Program-made: the position numbers and the translations under genes
NCBI GenBank assembly: GCA_040386355.1
Contig: JAZKFP010000044.1
Span: 1-23,202, forward strand
Length of the DNA stretch: 23,202 nucleotides
Source of the DNA: JAZKFP01 sp040386355
Lineage (GTDB): Bacteria; Pseudomonadota; Gammaproteobacteria; Pseudomonadales; UBA6940
Direction of reading: 5' to 3'
Shown here: in pieces, positions 1 to 7,774 of the stretch
Position numbering within the stretch: position 1 is the stretch's first letter
How the letters are laid out: the number at the start of each line of letters is the position of its first letter
The notes under the pieces: generated by a model
What the model was told of the DNA's origin: nothing
What the model saw: only the letters and a program-made list of their open reading frames with translations
Databases searched by the model: none

Positions 1-2401
1 GTGCACGCGTTTCCCGATGTTTTGGAAATTGACTTGCCGCCAAAAATAAACCCGCCGCGCCATCGCGTAATAAATAAAAATCATCACTTTTTTCACAGCG
101 TAAATGCGGCATCTTTATTGGCTCCGCTTTTGGTGGAGCGGGTTGACCGCTTTTCAATAATTTACGTGTATTTTTACAGTCAGTTCCAGTACAGCCAAAA
201 TATTTACCAAAGCGACCGGTTTTTAATTGCATCTCACTGCCGCATTTATCGCATTCAATAACCGGTCCTTCGTAGCCTTTAATTTTGAATTGACCGGCTT
301 CAATATCATGTCCATTGCAATCGGGGGCGTTACCACATAAATGCAAACGACGATCCGCGTCGATTAAAAAACTATCCATCGCTGTATTACATTTCGGGCA
401 ACGACGCTTCGCACGTAATTCATTTACTTCCCATTCGTCGCTATTTTCTTTTACAACTTCTTTGCCAGGAATTAAATTAATCGTGGTTGTACAACGTTCT
501 TTCGGTGGCAAAGCATAGCCTGAACATCCAAGAAAAATTCCAGTGCTTGCAGTGCGCACTTGCATTTGTCGACCACAGGTAGGGCAAACAATATCGACAT
601 CCACTGGTCGATTGGTTCGCATACCGGTGTCTTCAAGACTGGCGGTTTTTAATTTAGTTTTAAAATCGCCGTAAAAATCATTTAAAACTTGTCGCCAATC
701 CAAATTATTATTGGAAATCTGATCCAGTTTTTCTTCCATTTTTGCGGTGAAATCGTAATCCATTAAATTACTGAAGGATTCAAACAAACGATCGGTTACG
801 ACTTCGCCCATTTTTTCAGCGTAGAAACGTCGATTCTCTAATTTGACATAACCGCGTTCTTGAATAGTAGAAATAATATTTGCATAGGTGGATGGACGAC
901 CAATACCACGTTTTTCAAGTTCTTTTACCAAACTTGCTTCTGCAAAACGTGAAAGTGGTTTTGTGAAATGTTGTTTTGGATCAAGTTTATTTAATTTTAA
1001 TTTCTCGCCGACTTGAACCAAAGGTAATTCTGGTTCATCGTTCGCACTGGTTGAAGCGGACATCACGCGTAAATGACCATCAAACATCATTACACGACCA
1101 CGCGCTTTTAAATCGTATTTGTCAGCTTTTACCCAAACGGTAGTTGCAATAAATTTTGCAGGTGTCATTTGGCAGGCAACAAATCGTTGCCAAATTAATT
1201 CATACAGTCGCTGTGCGTCACGCTCAACCGATTGCAATTGATCTGTTAACAATGAAACGTCTGTTGGACGAATCGCTTCATGCGCTTCTTGCGCGCCTTC
1301 TTTGCTGGAATAAAAATTCGGTGTTTCTGGTAAATAATCTTTACCGTATTTTTTACCAATCCAATTACGCGCTTGCTCCAATGCATCTTTGCTTAAGTTG
1401 GTAGAGTCCGTACGCATGTATGTAATAATTCCAGCTTCATACAAACGCTGCGCCATAGTCATGGTTTTCTTAACAGAGAATCCTAAACGTGTACTTGCTG
1501 ATTGCTGCAAGGTCGAGGTAATAAAAGGCGGAACTGGTCTTGAGAGCGTAGGTTTTTCTTCTTTGTCGGAAACGGTGTATTCAGCATTCTCTAATGCTTT
1601 AACCGCTGTGTCTGCATCCTTCGCGGTTTTCGGTTTAAAAGATTCACCTTTGTGCTTCATTACCATCAAGGGTAAAGCAGATTTTTTCTGCGTTTCAGTA
1701 TGCGCAAATATTTCCCAATATTCTTCGGGAATAAAAGCTCGAATTTCTCGCTCGCGCTCAACAATTAATCGAACCGCCACCGATTGTACTCGGCCCGCAG
1801 ATAATCCACGCGCAACTTTAGCCCAGAGCAATGGTGAAACCATATAGCCCACGACCCGATCTAAAAATCGGCGTGCTTGTTGCGCGTTCACGCGCGGCAT
1901 ATTGAGTTGAGTAGGTTTTGCAAACGCTTCTTGAATTGCGTTTTTAGTAATTTCATTAAAAACTACCCGTTGATAACGAGATGGATCACCTCCAATTACT
2001 TCACTCAAATGCCATGCGATAGCTTCTCCCTCACGATCTAAGTCGGTTGCGAGAAAGATACGATCAGCTTGCGCCGCAGCTTTTTTTAAATCTTCGATAA
2101 CTTTGGTTTTATTGGGCAGGATTTCATAATGCGCTTTCCAGTTGTGCTCTGGATCAACCCCCATCCGCTGAATAAGCGCATCGTGTGCTTTGCGATTTTT
2201 TTGTGCGAGTTTTTCTTCAACCGATAAACTTTTATCAGTGGTTCCTGCACGTTTACCAGGTTTTGCTTTAACACCGGATCCCGATACTGGCAAATCACGA
2301 ACATGACCTACGCTCGACTTCACGATGAAGCCTGCTCCAAGATATTTATTAATCGTTTTTGCCTTTGCAGGTGATTCTACAATCACCAGTGACTTTGCCA
2401 T
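1..2401 (-). CDS. topA: DNA topoisomerase I, 3' part beyond window
   Basis: Type IA topoisomerase that relaxes negative supercoils by single-strand passage through a transient 5'-phosphotyrosine. The open frame starts at ATG 2401 (MAKSLVIVESPAKAK, the Toprim start) and remains open for 800 codons to the left edge, so the last roughly 60-70 residues expected from E. coli TopA (865 aa) are missing. Visible features are the Toprim acidic cluster (ATDLDREGEAIAWHL), the active-site segment GIITYMRTDST with catalytic Tyr328 (codon 1418-1420), and three C-terminal four-cysteine zinc-ribbon modules starting CPTCGRQM, CPKCNTAM and CDKCGSEM, followed by the start of the next ribbon. A GGTGAG Shine-Dalgarno-like stretch lies just before the ATG. 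A palindromic element begins 25 nt upstream, so transcription must start inside it, at its edge, or beyond it. Identity is very secure. Confidence 0.98.
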   Translation of the reverse strand, partial: MAKSLVIVESPAKAKTINKYLGAGFIVKSSVGHVRDLPVSGSGVKAKPGKRAGTTDKSLSVEEKLAQKNRKAHDALIQRMGVDPEHNWKAHYEILPNKTKVIEDLKKAAAQADRIFLATDLDREGEAIAWHLSEVIGGDPSRYQRVVFNEITKNAIQEAFAKPTQLNMPRVNAQQARRFLDRVVGYMVSPLLWAKVARGLSAGRVQSVAVRLIVEREREIRAFIPEEYWEIFAHTETQKKSALPLMVMKHKGESFKPKTAKDADTAVKALENAEYTVSDKEEKPTLSRPVPPFITSTLQQSASTRLGFSVKKTMTMAQRLYEAGIITYMRTDSTNLSKDALEQARNWIGKKYGKDYLPETPNFYSSKEGAQEAHEAIRPTDVSLLTDQLQSVERDAQRLYELIWQRFVACQMTPAKFIATTVWVKADKYDLKARGRVMMFDGHLRVMSASTSANDEPELPLVQVGEKLKLNKLDPKQHFTKPLSRFAEASLVKELEKRGIGRPSTYANIISTIQERGYVKLENRRFYAEKMGEVVTDRLFESFSNLMDYDFTAKMEEKLDQISNNNLDWRQVLNDFYGDFKTKLKTASLEDTGMRTNRPVDVDIVCPTCGRQMQVRTASTGIFLGCSGYALPPKERCTTTINLIPGKEVVKENSDEWEVNELRAKRRCPKCNTAMDSFLIDADRRLHLCGNAPDCNGHDIEAGQFKIKGYEGPVIECDKCGSEMQLKTGRFGKYFGCTGTDCKNTRKLLKSGQPAPPKAEPIKMPHLRCEKSDDFYLLRDGAAGLFLAASQFPKHRETRA

Positions 2402-2418
2402 GTCTCACCGCTATTAAA

Positions 2419-2447
2419 ATTGTATGTATACCCGTAGCGAAGGAAAA
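2419..2447 (-). promoter_or_regulatory. possible topA promoter at the repeat edge
   Basis: On the minus strand a TACAAT box (2419-2424, five of six matches to the -10 consensus) lies 17 nt from TTTTCC (2442-2447, weak -35). The -35 and most of the spacer fall inside the terminal arm of the family I repeat, while the -10 lies just outside it. The leader would be only about 10 nt. This is a pattern match; nothing else supports it. Confidence 0.25.
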
Positions 2448-2600
2448 TTAGGTGTTCATCATGATCTTTTTTCCCGTTCGCTGTGTTGCCTTTCCTTGCG
2501 TAATGCTTTAGCTACGCATCGTCAAGGCGTCGTACGATCGAAAAAAAATATTCATGCTTCACCGCTACGCTTGCCCTAATTTTCATCCGCTACGGGTATA
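2427..2600. repeat. family I palindromic element, copy 1
   Basis: A 174-bp element bounded by perfect 13-bp inverted ends (TATACCCGTAGCG and its complement). The arms extend imperfectly to about 25 bp through GAAAATTAGG / CCTAATTTTC. The interior folds back on itself: a TCATGATC plus T-tract on the left faces CGATCG plus an A-tract and TTCATG on the right, with GCGTAATGCTTTAGCTACGC as a central hairpin. It is clearly related to the element at 14001-14232, in the same orientation, sharing interior blocks such as TTCATCATGATCTTTTTT and GCTGTGTTGCC. It encodes nothing plausible, so it is best described as MITE-like. The remainder of the 2402-2761 gap (2601-2761) shows no further structure except the Shine-Dalgarno of the next gene. 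Confidence 0.85.
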
Positions 2601-2761
2601 TGCTTTGATTTTCTGGTTAACGTCAAGTTTGTCTACACTTATAAGAGTCATGCATTTCGGGTATTAGGTTGTGCTTTATATACAAAAGCTCAATTCATTA
2701 ATAGCTGCAATTTTGCGAGTTGCTGAATTTTTTCTTTATTTAACTCTGTGGGAGATGACGA

Positions 2762-3466
2762 TTGGAAATCACTTCCAGTAATCTGATGATGTTGGTTTAC
2801 ATCGTAATTGGCTCGCTTACCGCAAGCCATTTTGCATACCGTGCCTACATAAAAGGTATGGAAAAAGCCCAAAAAGCATATCAACAAAAGCAGTTTGCGT
2901 ATTTGATCCAAGAGGCATTGGAAGGTCTTAGTAGCATTAATCATCCGGCATCGCTAACGCAGTTTTTTAATGAATTGTTGGTTCGCACTTTGGAATCGAT
3001 CCAGCGTCTTGATTCTAATCAAGAACAAACGCGTTTAATGTTGGAAGCAGCTAAAGAATTAGCGCAGCAGCCAACCAAAGCGAAATCCGTTCATACAGCT
3101 ACTACCGATGAAGAAATTAAAGAACAGCAAGGAACGATTTTAAAAACAATAGAAGCCTTAACGATTGCTCTTGAAAATAATATGTTGAGTGAATCAAAGG
3201 TGCGAGAATGGCGTGGACCTCTACAAAAAGCCTATCTTGATATTGAAATTAATGCGCATCGACATCGAGCACGTGTCGCTAAAGAAAAAGGTCAACACAA
3301 TATTGCAATTACGCACTTACGCATTGTCTTAAATAAACTCACTCAGCAAGTTAATCCGTCTACAGAACAACGAAAAGATATGGAAGATGTTAAAAATCAA
3401 ATTAGTGATTTAATGAGTGAAGCAGTTAAAGCACATGCAAAAAAGAAAACAGCGAATCCAGAGTAA
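2762..3466 (+). CDS. unknown membrane-anchored helical protein
   Basis: I do not recognise this 234-residue protein. It begins with a hydrophobic stretch (residues about 8-25, LMMLVYIVIGSLTASHF) that looks like one transmembrane anchor. The rest is soluble, strongly alpha-helical and rich in Gln, Lys, Glu and Ala, with a lysine-rich tail (AHAKKKTANPE). There is no catalytic motif, no signal-peptidase site and no obvious repeat, although the region from residue about 160 could be a short TPR-like helical hairpin. The start is taken as TTG 2762 because GGGAGA (2750-2755) lies six bases upstream; the first in-frame ATG (2786) would remove eight residues and lacks a comparable ribosome site. It is transcribed divergently from topA and converges on glcB. 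Codon use resembles its neighbours, so I regard it as a real gene. Confidence 0.75.
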   Translation: MEITSSNLMMLVYIVIGSLTASHFAYRAYIKGMEKAQKAYQQKQFAYLIQEALEGLSSINHPASLTQFFNELLVRTLESIQRLDSNQEQTRLMLEAAKELAQQPTKAKSVHTATTDEEIKEQQGTILKTIEALTIALENNMLSESKVREWRGPLQKAYLDIEINAHRHRARVAKEKGQHNIAITHLRIVLNKLTQQVNPSTEQRKDMEDVKNQISDLMSEAVKAHAKKKTANPE

Positions 3467-3476
3467 AATGAATGGA

Positions 3477-3501
3477 TTTTCAATTAATTATTAATTGAAA
3501 A
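3477..3501. other. AT-only hairpin after the unknown gene
   Basis: An 11-bp perfect inverted repeat (TTTTCAATTAA / TTAATTGAAAA, 3-nt loop) begins 11 nt after the stop codon of the gene at 2762-3466. It contains almost no G or C and no following T-run, so it is a weak terminator candidate at most. It may simply be a fold at the 3' end of the mRNA. Confidence 0.35.
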
Positions 3502-3515
3502 TAGTTTCAGGAAAT

Positions 3516-3760
3516 TAATATACCGAATGCAGATTGGTTTTCTCAGGAGAAATGTTTTATAAATAGTGTTGTGTGGGAAAGTACATGCGGGCGAATGATT
3601 ATTCGCCCCTACGGTGTCCGTCAGAGATTGAAATATTTTTAGGAAAAAGATCATTATGCGTAGGGGCGAATAATCATTCGCCCGTGTTAAACGCTGCCTA
3701 TTACGTATTAAATATTTGAAAAATTTTTTAGGAAATCCCATGTGCGTTGGATATATATCC
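3516..3760. repeat. family II palindromic element, copy A
   Basis: An approximately 245-bp element. The inner arms at 3588-3612 and 3660-3684 are a perfect 25-bp inverted repeat, and each contains a 20-bp near-palindrome (GGGCGAATGATTATTCGCCC). The outer ends are imperfect inverted repeats: ATATACCGAATGCAGATTGG on the left against the complement of the segment ending GCGTTGGATATATAT on the right. The sequence between inner and outer arms also matches copy C at 19228-19484 (for example GAAATGTTTTAT, GTGGGAAAG, GCTGCC, TTTTAGGAAA), so the repeat unit is larger than the GC-rich arms. A 99-codon open frame across it on the minus strand is an artefact of the repeat. Edges are approximate. Confidence 0.85.
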
Positions 3761-3794
3761 AAAAAAAGGATGCTTAATAGCATCCTTTTTTTTT
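3761..3794. terminator. bidirectional intrinsic terminator
   Basis: A GGATGC / GCATCC stem with a six-base loop is preceded by a seven-A run and followed by a nine-T run, so it reads as a rho-independent terminator on both strands. It lies 13 nt beyond the glcB stop codon and between two converging genes, which is where a shared terminator is expected. Confidence 0.9.
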
Positions 3795-3807
3795 ACAAAC
3801 ATTAATC

Positions 3808-5982
3808 TTAATTTGTCACGCCTTTTAATTTTAAGCGATACGCATGCAATAAAGGTTCGGTATAACCACTGGGTTGCACGCGACCTTTAATGACCAAATC
3901 TTTTGCAGCCTGAAACGCTAAGCTTTTATCAAAATTTGGCGCCATTGCTTTGTAATGTGGATCATGTGCATTTTGTCGATCAACCACCGCTGCCATTTTT
4001 TTCAAGGTAGCAATTACTTGTTCTTCAGAGCAACAACCATGATGCATCCAGTTAGCAATGTGTTGGCTAGAAATTCTTAAGGTCGCACGGTCTTCCATTA
4101 AACCGACATCGTTAATATCTGGCACTTTGGAGCAACCAACACCTTGATCAACCCACCGCACTACATACCCCAAAATACCTTGTGCGTTGTTATCCAACTC
4201 TTGTTGAATGTGTTCGGCCGTTAATTTTTCATTACCAAGCAAAGGTATTGTTAAAATATCGTCGAGCGATGCACGTGCACGTGACATTAACTCTTCTTGT
4301 CGATGTGCCACATTAATTTGGTGATAATGCATAGCGTGTAAGATTGCAGCGGTCGGTGATGGAACCCATGCGCAGTTTGCACCCGCCATTGGATGTTCAG
4401 TTTTTGTTTCCATCATTTGTTTCATTTCATCGGGTTTTGGCCACATGCCTTTACCAATCTGCGCATGACCTTTTAAACCACAAGCTAATCCGATATCAAC
4501 ATTCCAGTTTTCGTAGGCCTGAATCCAAATTTGCGCTTTCATCATAGATTTTCGTACGAATGGACCGGCTTCCATACTGGTGTGAATTTCATCACCGGTA
4601 CGATCTAAAAACCCAGTGTTAATAAAAATAACGCGCTCTTTTGCTGCCTCAATACAGGCTTTTAAATTAACAGTGGTACGACGCTCTTCGTCCATAATGC
4701 CAATTTTTAATGTATTTTTTGCAAGACCTAACACGTGTTCAACACGATTAAAAATTTCAACCGCAAATGCAACTTCTTCTGGACCGTGCATTTTTGGTTT
4801 TACTATATAAACACTGCCAGCGCGTGAATTACGTGGACCTTCTTTACGTTGCAAATCATGCATTGCGATTAAACTGGTAATGAATCCATCCAGAATTCCT
4901 TCAGGAATTTCATCGCCTTGGAATACGATTGCATTGTTTGTCATAAGATGGCCAACATTGCGAACTAACAATAAACTACGACCGCTCAATACTACTGCTT
5001 TACCGTGCGCACCTTGGTATTCGCGATCTGGATTTAATGTACGAGTCATTTGCTGACCGTTTTTCAAAAATTTCTCAGACAGTTGACCGTTCATTAATCC
5101 GAGCCAGTTGCGATAGACTAATGCTTTATCTTCAGCATCAACTGCAGCAACCGAGTCTTCACAATCTTGAATCGTAGTAATTGCAGATTCCATTAGAACG
5201 TCTTTAACGCCCGCAGGATGTTCTTTTCCAATGACGCTTTTTGCATCGATTTGAATTTCAATGTGCAAACCATTGCGTTTTAATAAAATAGCAGTAGGAT
5301 TTTCATCGCCGCGATATCCGATAAATTGTTCAGGATATTGCAACGTTGATTGTTGATTACCGCATTCAACTACTAAGGTTGCTCGTCCATCTTTAGTGAC
5401 AACTCGATACGCCGTTGCACCCGCATGACCACCTGCAGTTAATGGAAACATGTCATCCAAAAATTGCGCTGCACGCGCAACAACTTTTGCGCCACGTACT
5501 GGGTTGTAGGATTGACCACGCTCTGCGCCGCCTTGTTCAGCAATAACATCGGTACCATAAAATGCATCATACAAACTACCCCAACGTGCGTTGGCTGCAT
5601 TTAATGCATAACGTGCATTCATAACAGGAACGACTAACTGCGGCCCTGCTAAAGTTGCAATTTCTGGATCAACATTGGATGTTGTTACGGAAAAATCTTT
5701 TGGTTCTGGTAATAAGTAACCGATTTCTTGTAAGAATTTTTTGTAGGCTGTTAGATCAATTGCTTGACCTTGATGCGCGCGGTACCATTCATCTAACTGT
5801 GTTTGTAAATCTTCACGACGTTGTAATAATGCTTTATTTTTAGGCATTAAATCCGCAAGCGCTGTTTCTAAGCCTTGCCAGAATTTTTGCACATCCACGC
5901 CTACCTGAGGCGCTACTTCTGCGACCAAATCCGCAATTACTTGCGCAACCTGTAATCGACCTATCTCAATTCGTGCTGTCAT
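3808..5982 (-). CDS. glcB: malate synthase G
   Basis: Condenses glyoxylate with acetyl-CoA to give malate and CoA (glyoxylate assimilation). At 724 residues it matches the monomeric G isoform (E. coli GlcB, 723 aa) rather than the shorter A form. The expected catalytic residues are present: Arg341 (LLLVRNVGHLMTN), Mg-binding Glu432 (GIMDEERRT) and Asp460 (GFLDRTGDEIHTS), and the catalytic base Asp631 (LMEDRATLRISSQ). The ATG at 5982 is preceded by AAGAGGC at suitable spacing. It stands alone, flanked downstream by a terminator and upstream by about 190 nt of unstructured sequence and then a repeat, so it is probably monocistronic. Isocitrate lyase is not in this window. Confidence 0.97.
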   Translation of the reverse strand: MTARIEIGRLQVAQVIADLVAEVAPQVGVDVQKFWQGLETALADLMPKNKALLQRREDLQTQLDEWYRAHQGQAIDLTAYKKFLQEIGYLLPEPKDFSVTTSNVDPEIATLAGPQLVVPVMNARYALNAANARWGSLYDAFYGTDVIAEQGGAERGQSYNPVRGAKVVARAAQFLDDMFPLTAGGHAGATAYRVVTKDGRATLVVECGNQQSTLQYPEQFIGYRGDENPTAILLKRNGLHIEIQIDAKSVIGKEHPAGVKDVLMESAITTIQDCEDSVAAVDAEDKALVYRNWLGLMNGQLSEKFLKNGQQMTRTLNPDREYQGAHGKAVVLSGRSLLLVRNVGHLMTNNAIVFQGDEIPEGILDGFITSLIAMHDLQRKEGPRNSRAGSVYIVKPKMHGPEEVAFAVEIFNRVEHVLGLAKNTLKIGIMDEERRTTVNLKACIEAAKERVIFINTGFLDRTGDEIHTSMEAGPFVRKSMMKAQIWIQAYENWNVDIGLACGLKGHAQIGKGMWPKPDEMKQMMETKTEHPMAGANCAWVPSPTAAILHAMHYHQINVAHRQEELMSRARASLDDILTIPLLGNEKLTAEHIQQELDNNAQGILGYVVRWVDQGVGCSKVPDINDVGLMEDRATLRISSQHIANWMHHGCCSEEQVIATLKKMAAVVDRQNAHDPHYKAMAPNFDKSLAFQAAKDLVIKGRVQPSGYTEPLLHAYRLKLKGVTN

Positions 5983-6173
5983 AGTCTGCCTCTTAGCTAC
6001 ATATACATTGTTTCGCGCAAAGCACGATCAGAGAACGATATTCCACTCAATTTCAAAGTGCGTAGCTTACACAATCGACCATAGGTTTGTTAACTCTAAG
6101 CAAGCTTATTTTTGACAAGACTGATTACAGAATGGGACAAGGTAAATCACATGTAAATTGGAACGATATAAAC

Positions 6174-6332
6174 TGATTGCGTGTTGAATTTCTAGTGCAA
6201 CGTCTTGCGAACGATGTTGCACGCGCTACGAAATAAGCCCGCGCAGCATACTAGAAGTATGCAAAACCTTTTTGATTAAAAAGGTTTTGAGCGAATAAGC
6301 AAGCAACAACCTAGAAATTCAACACGCAATCA
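6174..6332. repeat. family III inverted-repeat element
   Basis: A 159-bp element with perfect 22-bp terminal inverted repeats (6174-6195, beginning TGATTGCGTG, and 6311-6332, its exact complement). Inside are further hairpins: 6262-6273 / 6278-6289 pairs perfectly over 12 bp with a GATT loop, and GCATACTAGAAGTATGC is a small palindrome. It ends two bases before the antiporter stop codon. No transposase and no target duplication are evident. The 5983-6173 part of this gap, upstream of glcB, must hold the glcB promoter; a TTGTCA is visible on the minus strand but no convincing -10 partner. Confidence 0.85.
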
Positions 6333-6334
6333 AT

Positions 6335-7693
6335 TCACAATTTTTTTGCGGCAATGCGGCGCTCATAAAAACTTAGTATGGGTTGACTTGAGAACCCATG
6401 AACCAAAATACTCAGTGCTATTACCGAAAGAGTTATACCAACTGCATCTGTTACGCGATCATTTAATCCATTATTTAGGGCATAACTTAAATAATACAAA
6501 CTGCCGATTCCACGAATTCCAAACCATCCCATCATCAACCGTTGCATGCGATTAGTTGGAGTTTTCATTAAAAAAATCAAAGTTGCGATAGGACGAATCA
6601 CAAAAAATAATGCGCAAGCAAGTGGAATTGCACGCCAATCCCAATACATTGTTAGAGAAGCGCCTACTAACATTACAACCATTACTTCAAGAAATCGTTC
6701 TGCTGTATCTGCAAATGAAATAATTTCTGAAACCATCATGCCAGCGGCTTTTGAAGGATGATTTAATTCATCTCCACTGGGTTTTTTGTTAGTAATATGT
6801 TCAGCAGGTAAATCTCTGTTAGGTTGAGAATAATGGTTTGAAGATTTTGACTGATCTGCCGAGGACAATGGATTATCTTTTATTGTTTTCATTTCCGCTT
6901 GTCGAAAACCTAAGCCTGCAGCAAATGCCGAAAGAAATCCCCATGCACCGATTGTTTCAGCGCCCACATACGAAAGCGCTATAAGAGATAATGCTAAAAA
7001 ATCATTAGGGGCGTCGTTATCTTGATGACGGGTGCGTAAATAAATTGCGACTCGCGCAACACTTTTTGCTAAAAAATATCCAAATAACAATGCTACAGGT
7101 ATTGCCCAGACCAAACGATGCAATGCCCATTCACCAACCCAAGATCCTAAATTATCGTGTTGCGCCCACATCAATGCAAAAACGACAAATGGAAATGCAG
7201 CACCATCATTAAATCCGGCTTCACCCGAAAGACCATATCGCATTCGATCATGATCTGCTGCGTCATTAACGGAAACGGTACTGGCTAAAACTGGATCGGT
7301 TGGAGCAAGAATAGCTCCTAATAAAAAAGATAACGGCCAGGCAAAATCAAATACAAAATGCGCAAAACAGGCAACACCAATTATTGACACTAACATAACT
7401 GGACCCGCCAAACGAAATGCAGCAGTCCACGATTTATCACGCAGCGGTAAGCGCAATTTCAAACCACCAATAAATAAAGAAATAATTACCGCAATTTCAG
7501 TTAAATGCTCAAAAAAAACTCGCCATTCAACGAAATTTATAGAAATGATATTTAGTCCTATCGGCCCGATAATTAAACCGATAATTAAATAAATAACAGA
7601 AGTGGTAATAGGCAGATTTTTCAGATAGGCCGACGATAAAGCCATTAACAGCAGTAATGCGCCAATAAATCCAATCCAAGCAATAAAACTCAT
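6335..7693 (-). CDS. CPA1-type Na+(K+)/H+ antiporter
   Basis: A polytopic inner-membrane protein of 452 residues with about 10-12 hydrophobic segments. It belongs to the monovalent cation:proton antiporter-1 family: APTDPVLAS (residues 130-138) corresponds to the conserved TDP motif, and GEAGFNDGAAF (157-167) carries the Asn162-Asp163 pair typical of electroneutral CPA1 exchangers. A late FGIRGIGSLYYLSYAL segment matches the family's C-terminal WxGxRG motif. Residues about 268-320 form an unusually long hydrophilic loop rich in Ser, Asn and Lys between two membrane segments. AAGG is well placed before ATG 7693. The likely role is pH or Na+/K+ homeostasis; ion specificity cannot be read from the sequence. 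Confidence 0.88.
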   Translation of the reverse strand: MSFIAWIGFIGALLLLMALSSAYLKNLPITTSVIYLIIGLIIGPIGLNIISINFVEWRVFFEHLTEIAVIISLFIGGLKLRLPLRDKSWTAAFRLAGPVMLVSIIGVACFAHFVFDFAWPLSFLLGAILAPTDPVLASTVSVNDAADHDRMRYGLSGEAGFNDGAAFPFVVFALMWAQHDNLGSWVGEWALHRLVWAIPVALLFGYFLAKSVARVAIYLRTRHQDNDAPNDFLALSLIALSYVGAETIGAWGFLSAFAAGLGFRQAEMKTIKDNPLSSADQSKSSNHYSQPNRDLPAEHITNKKPSGDELNHPSKAAGMMVSEIISFADTAERFLEVMVVMLVGASLTMYWDWRAIPLACALFFVIRPIATLIFLMKTPTNRMQRLMMGWFGIRGIGSLYYLSYALNNGLNDRVTDAVGITLSVIALSILVHGFSSQPILSFYERRIAAKKL

Positions 7694-7774
7694 ATTGCTA
7701 ACCTTCTTATGGGTTTTATGTATGCATGATCATTACCTTGGCTTTAATATTAATATTTTCAGTTAGTCGAAAAA

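Noticed and set aside
315..518. Plus-strand open frames inside 1-2401
   Set aside because: They are antisense to topA, which is continuous and carries all TopA motifs on the minus strand.
2601..2761. Promoter-like words (TATAAG near 2640) upstream of the unknown 234-residue gene
   Set aside because: No -35 box at a fitting distance; AT-rich sequence yields such matches by chance.
3588..3684. Possible CRISPR array from the GGGCGAAT repeats
   Set aside because: Only two arms per locus in inverted, not direct, orientation, with no regular spacers and no cas genes.
3484..3783. A 99-codon minus-strand frame across family II copy A
   Set aside because: It is the translation of a repeat. Its RANDYSPL segment recurs as QANDYSPL in the spurious frame over copy C, which reflects the shared palindrome, not a protein family.
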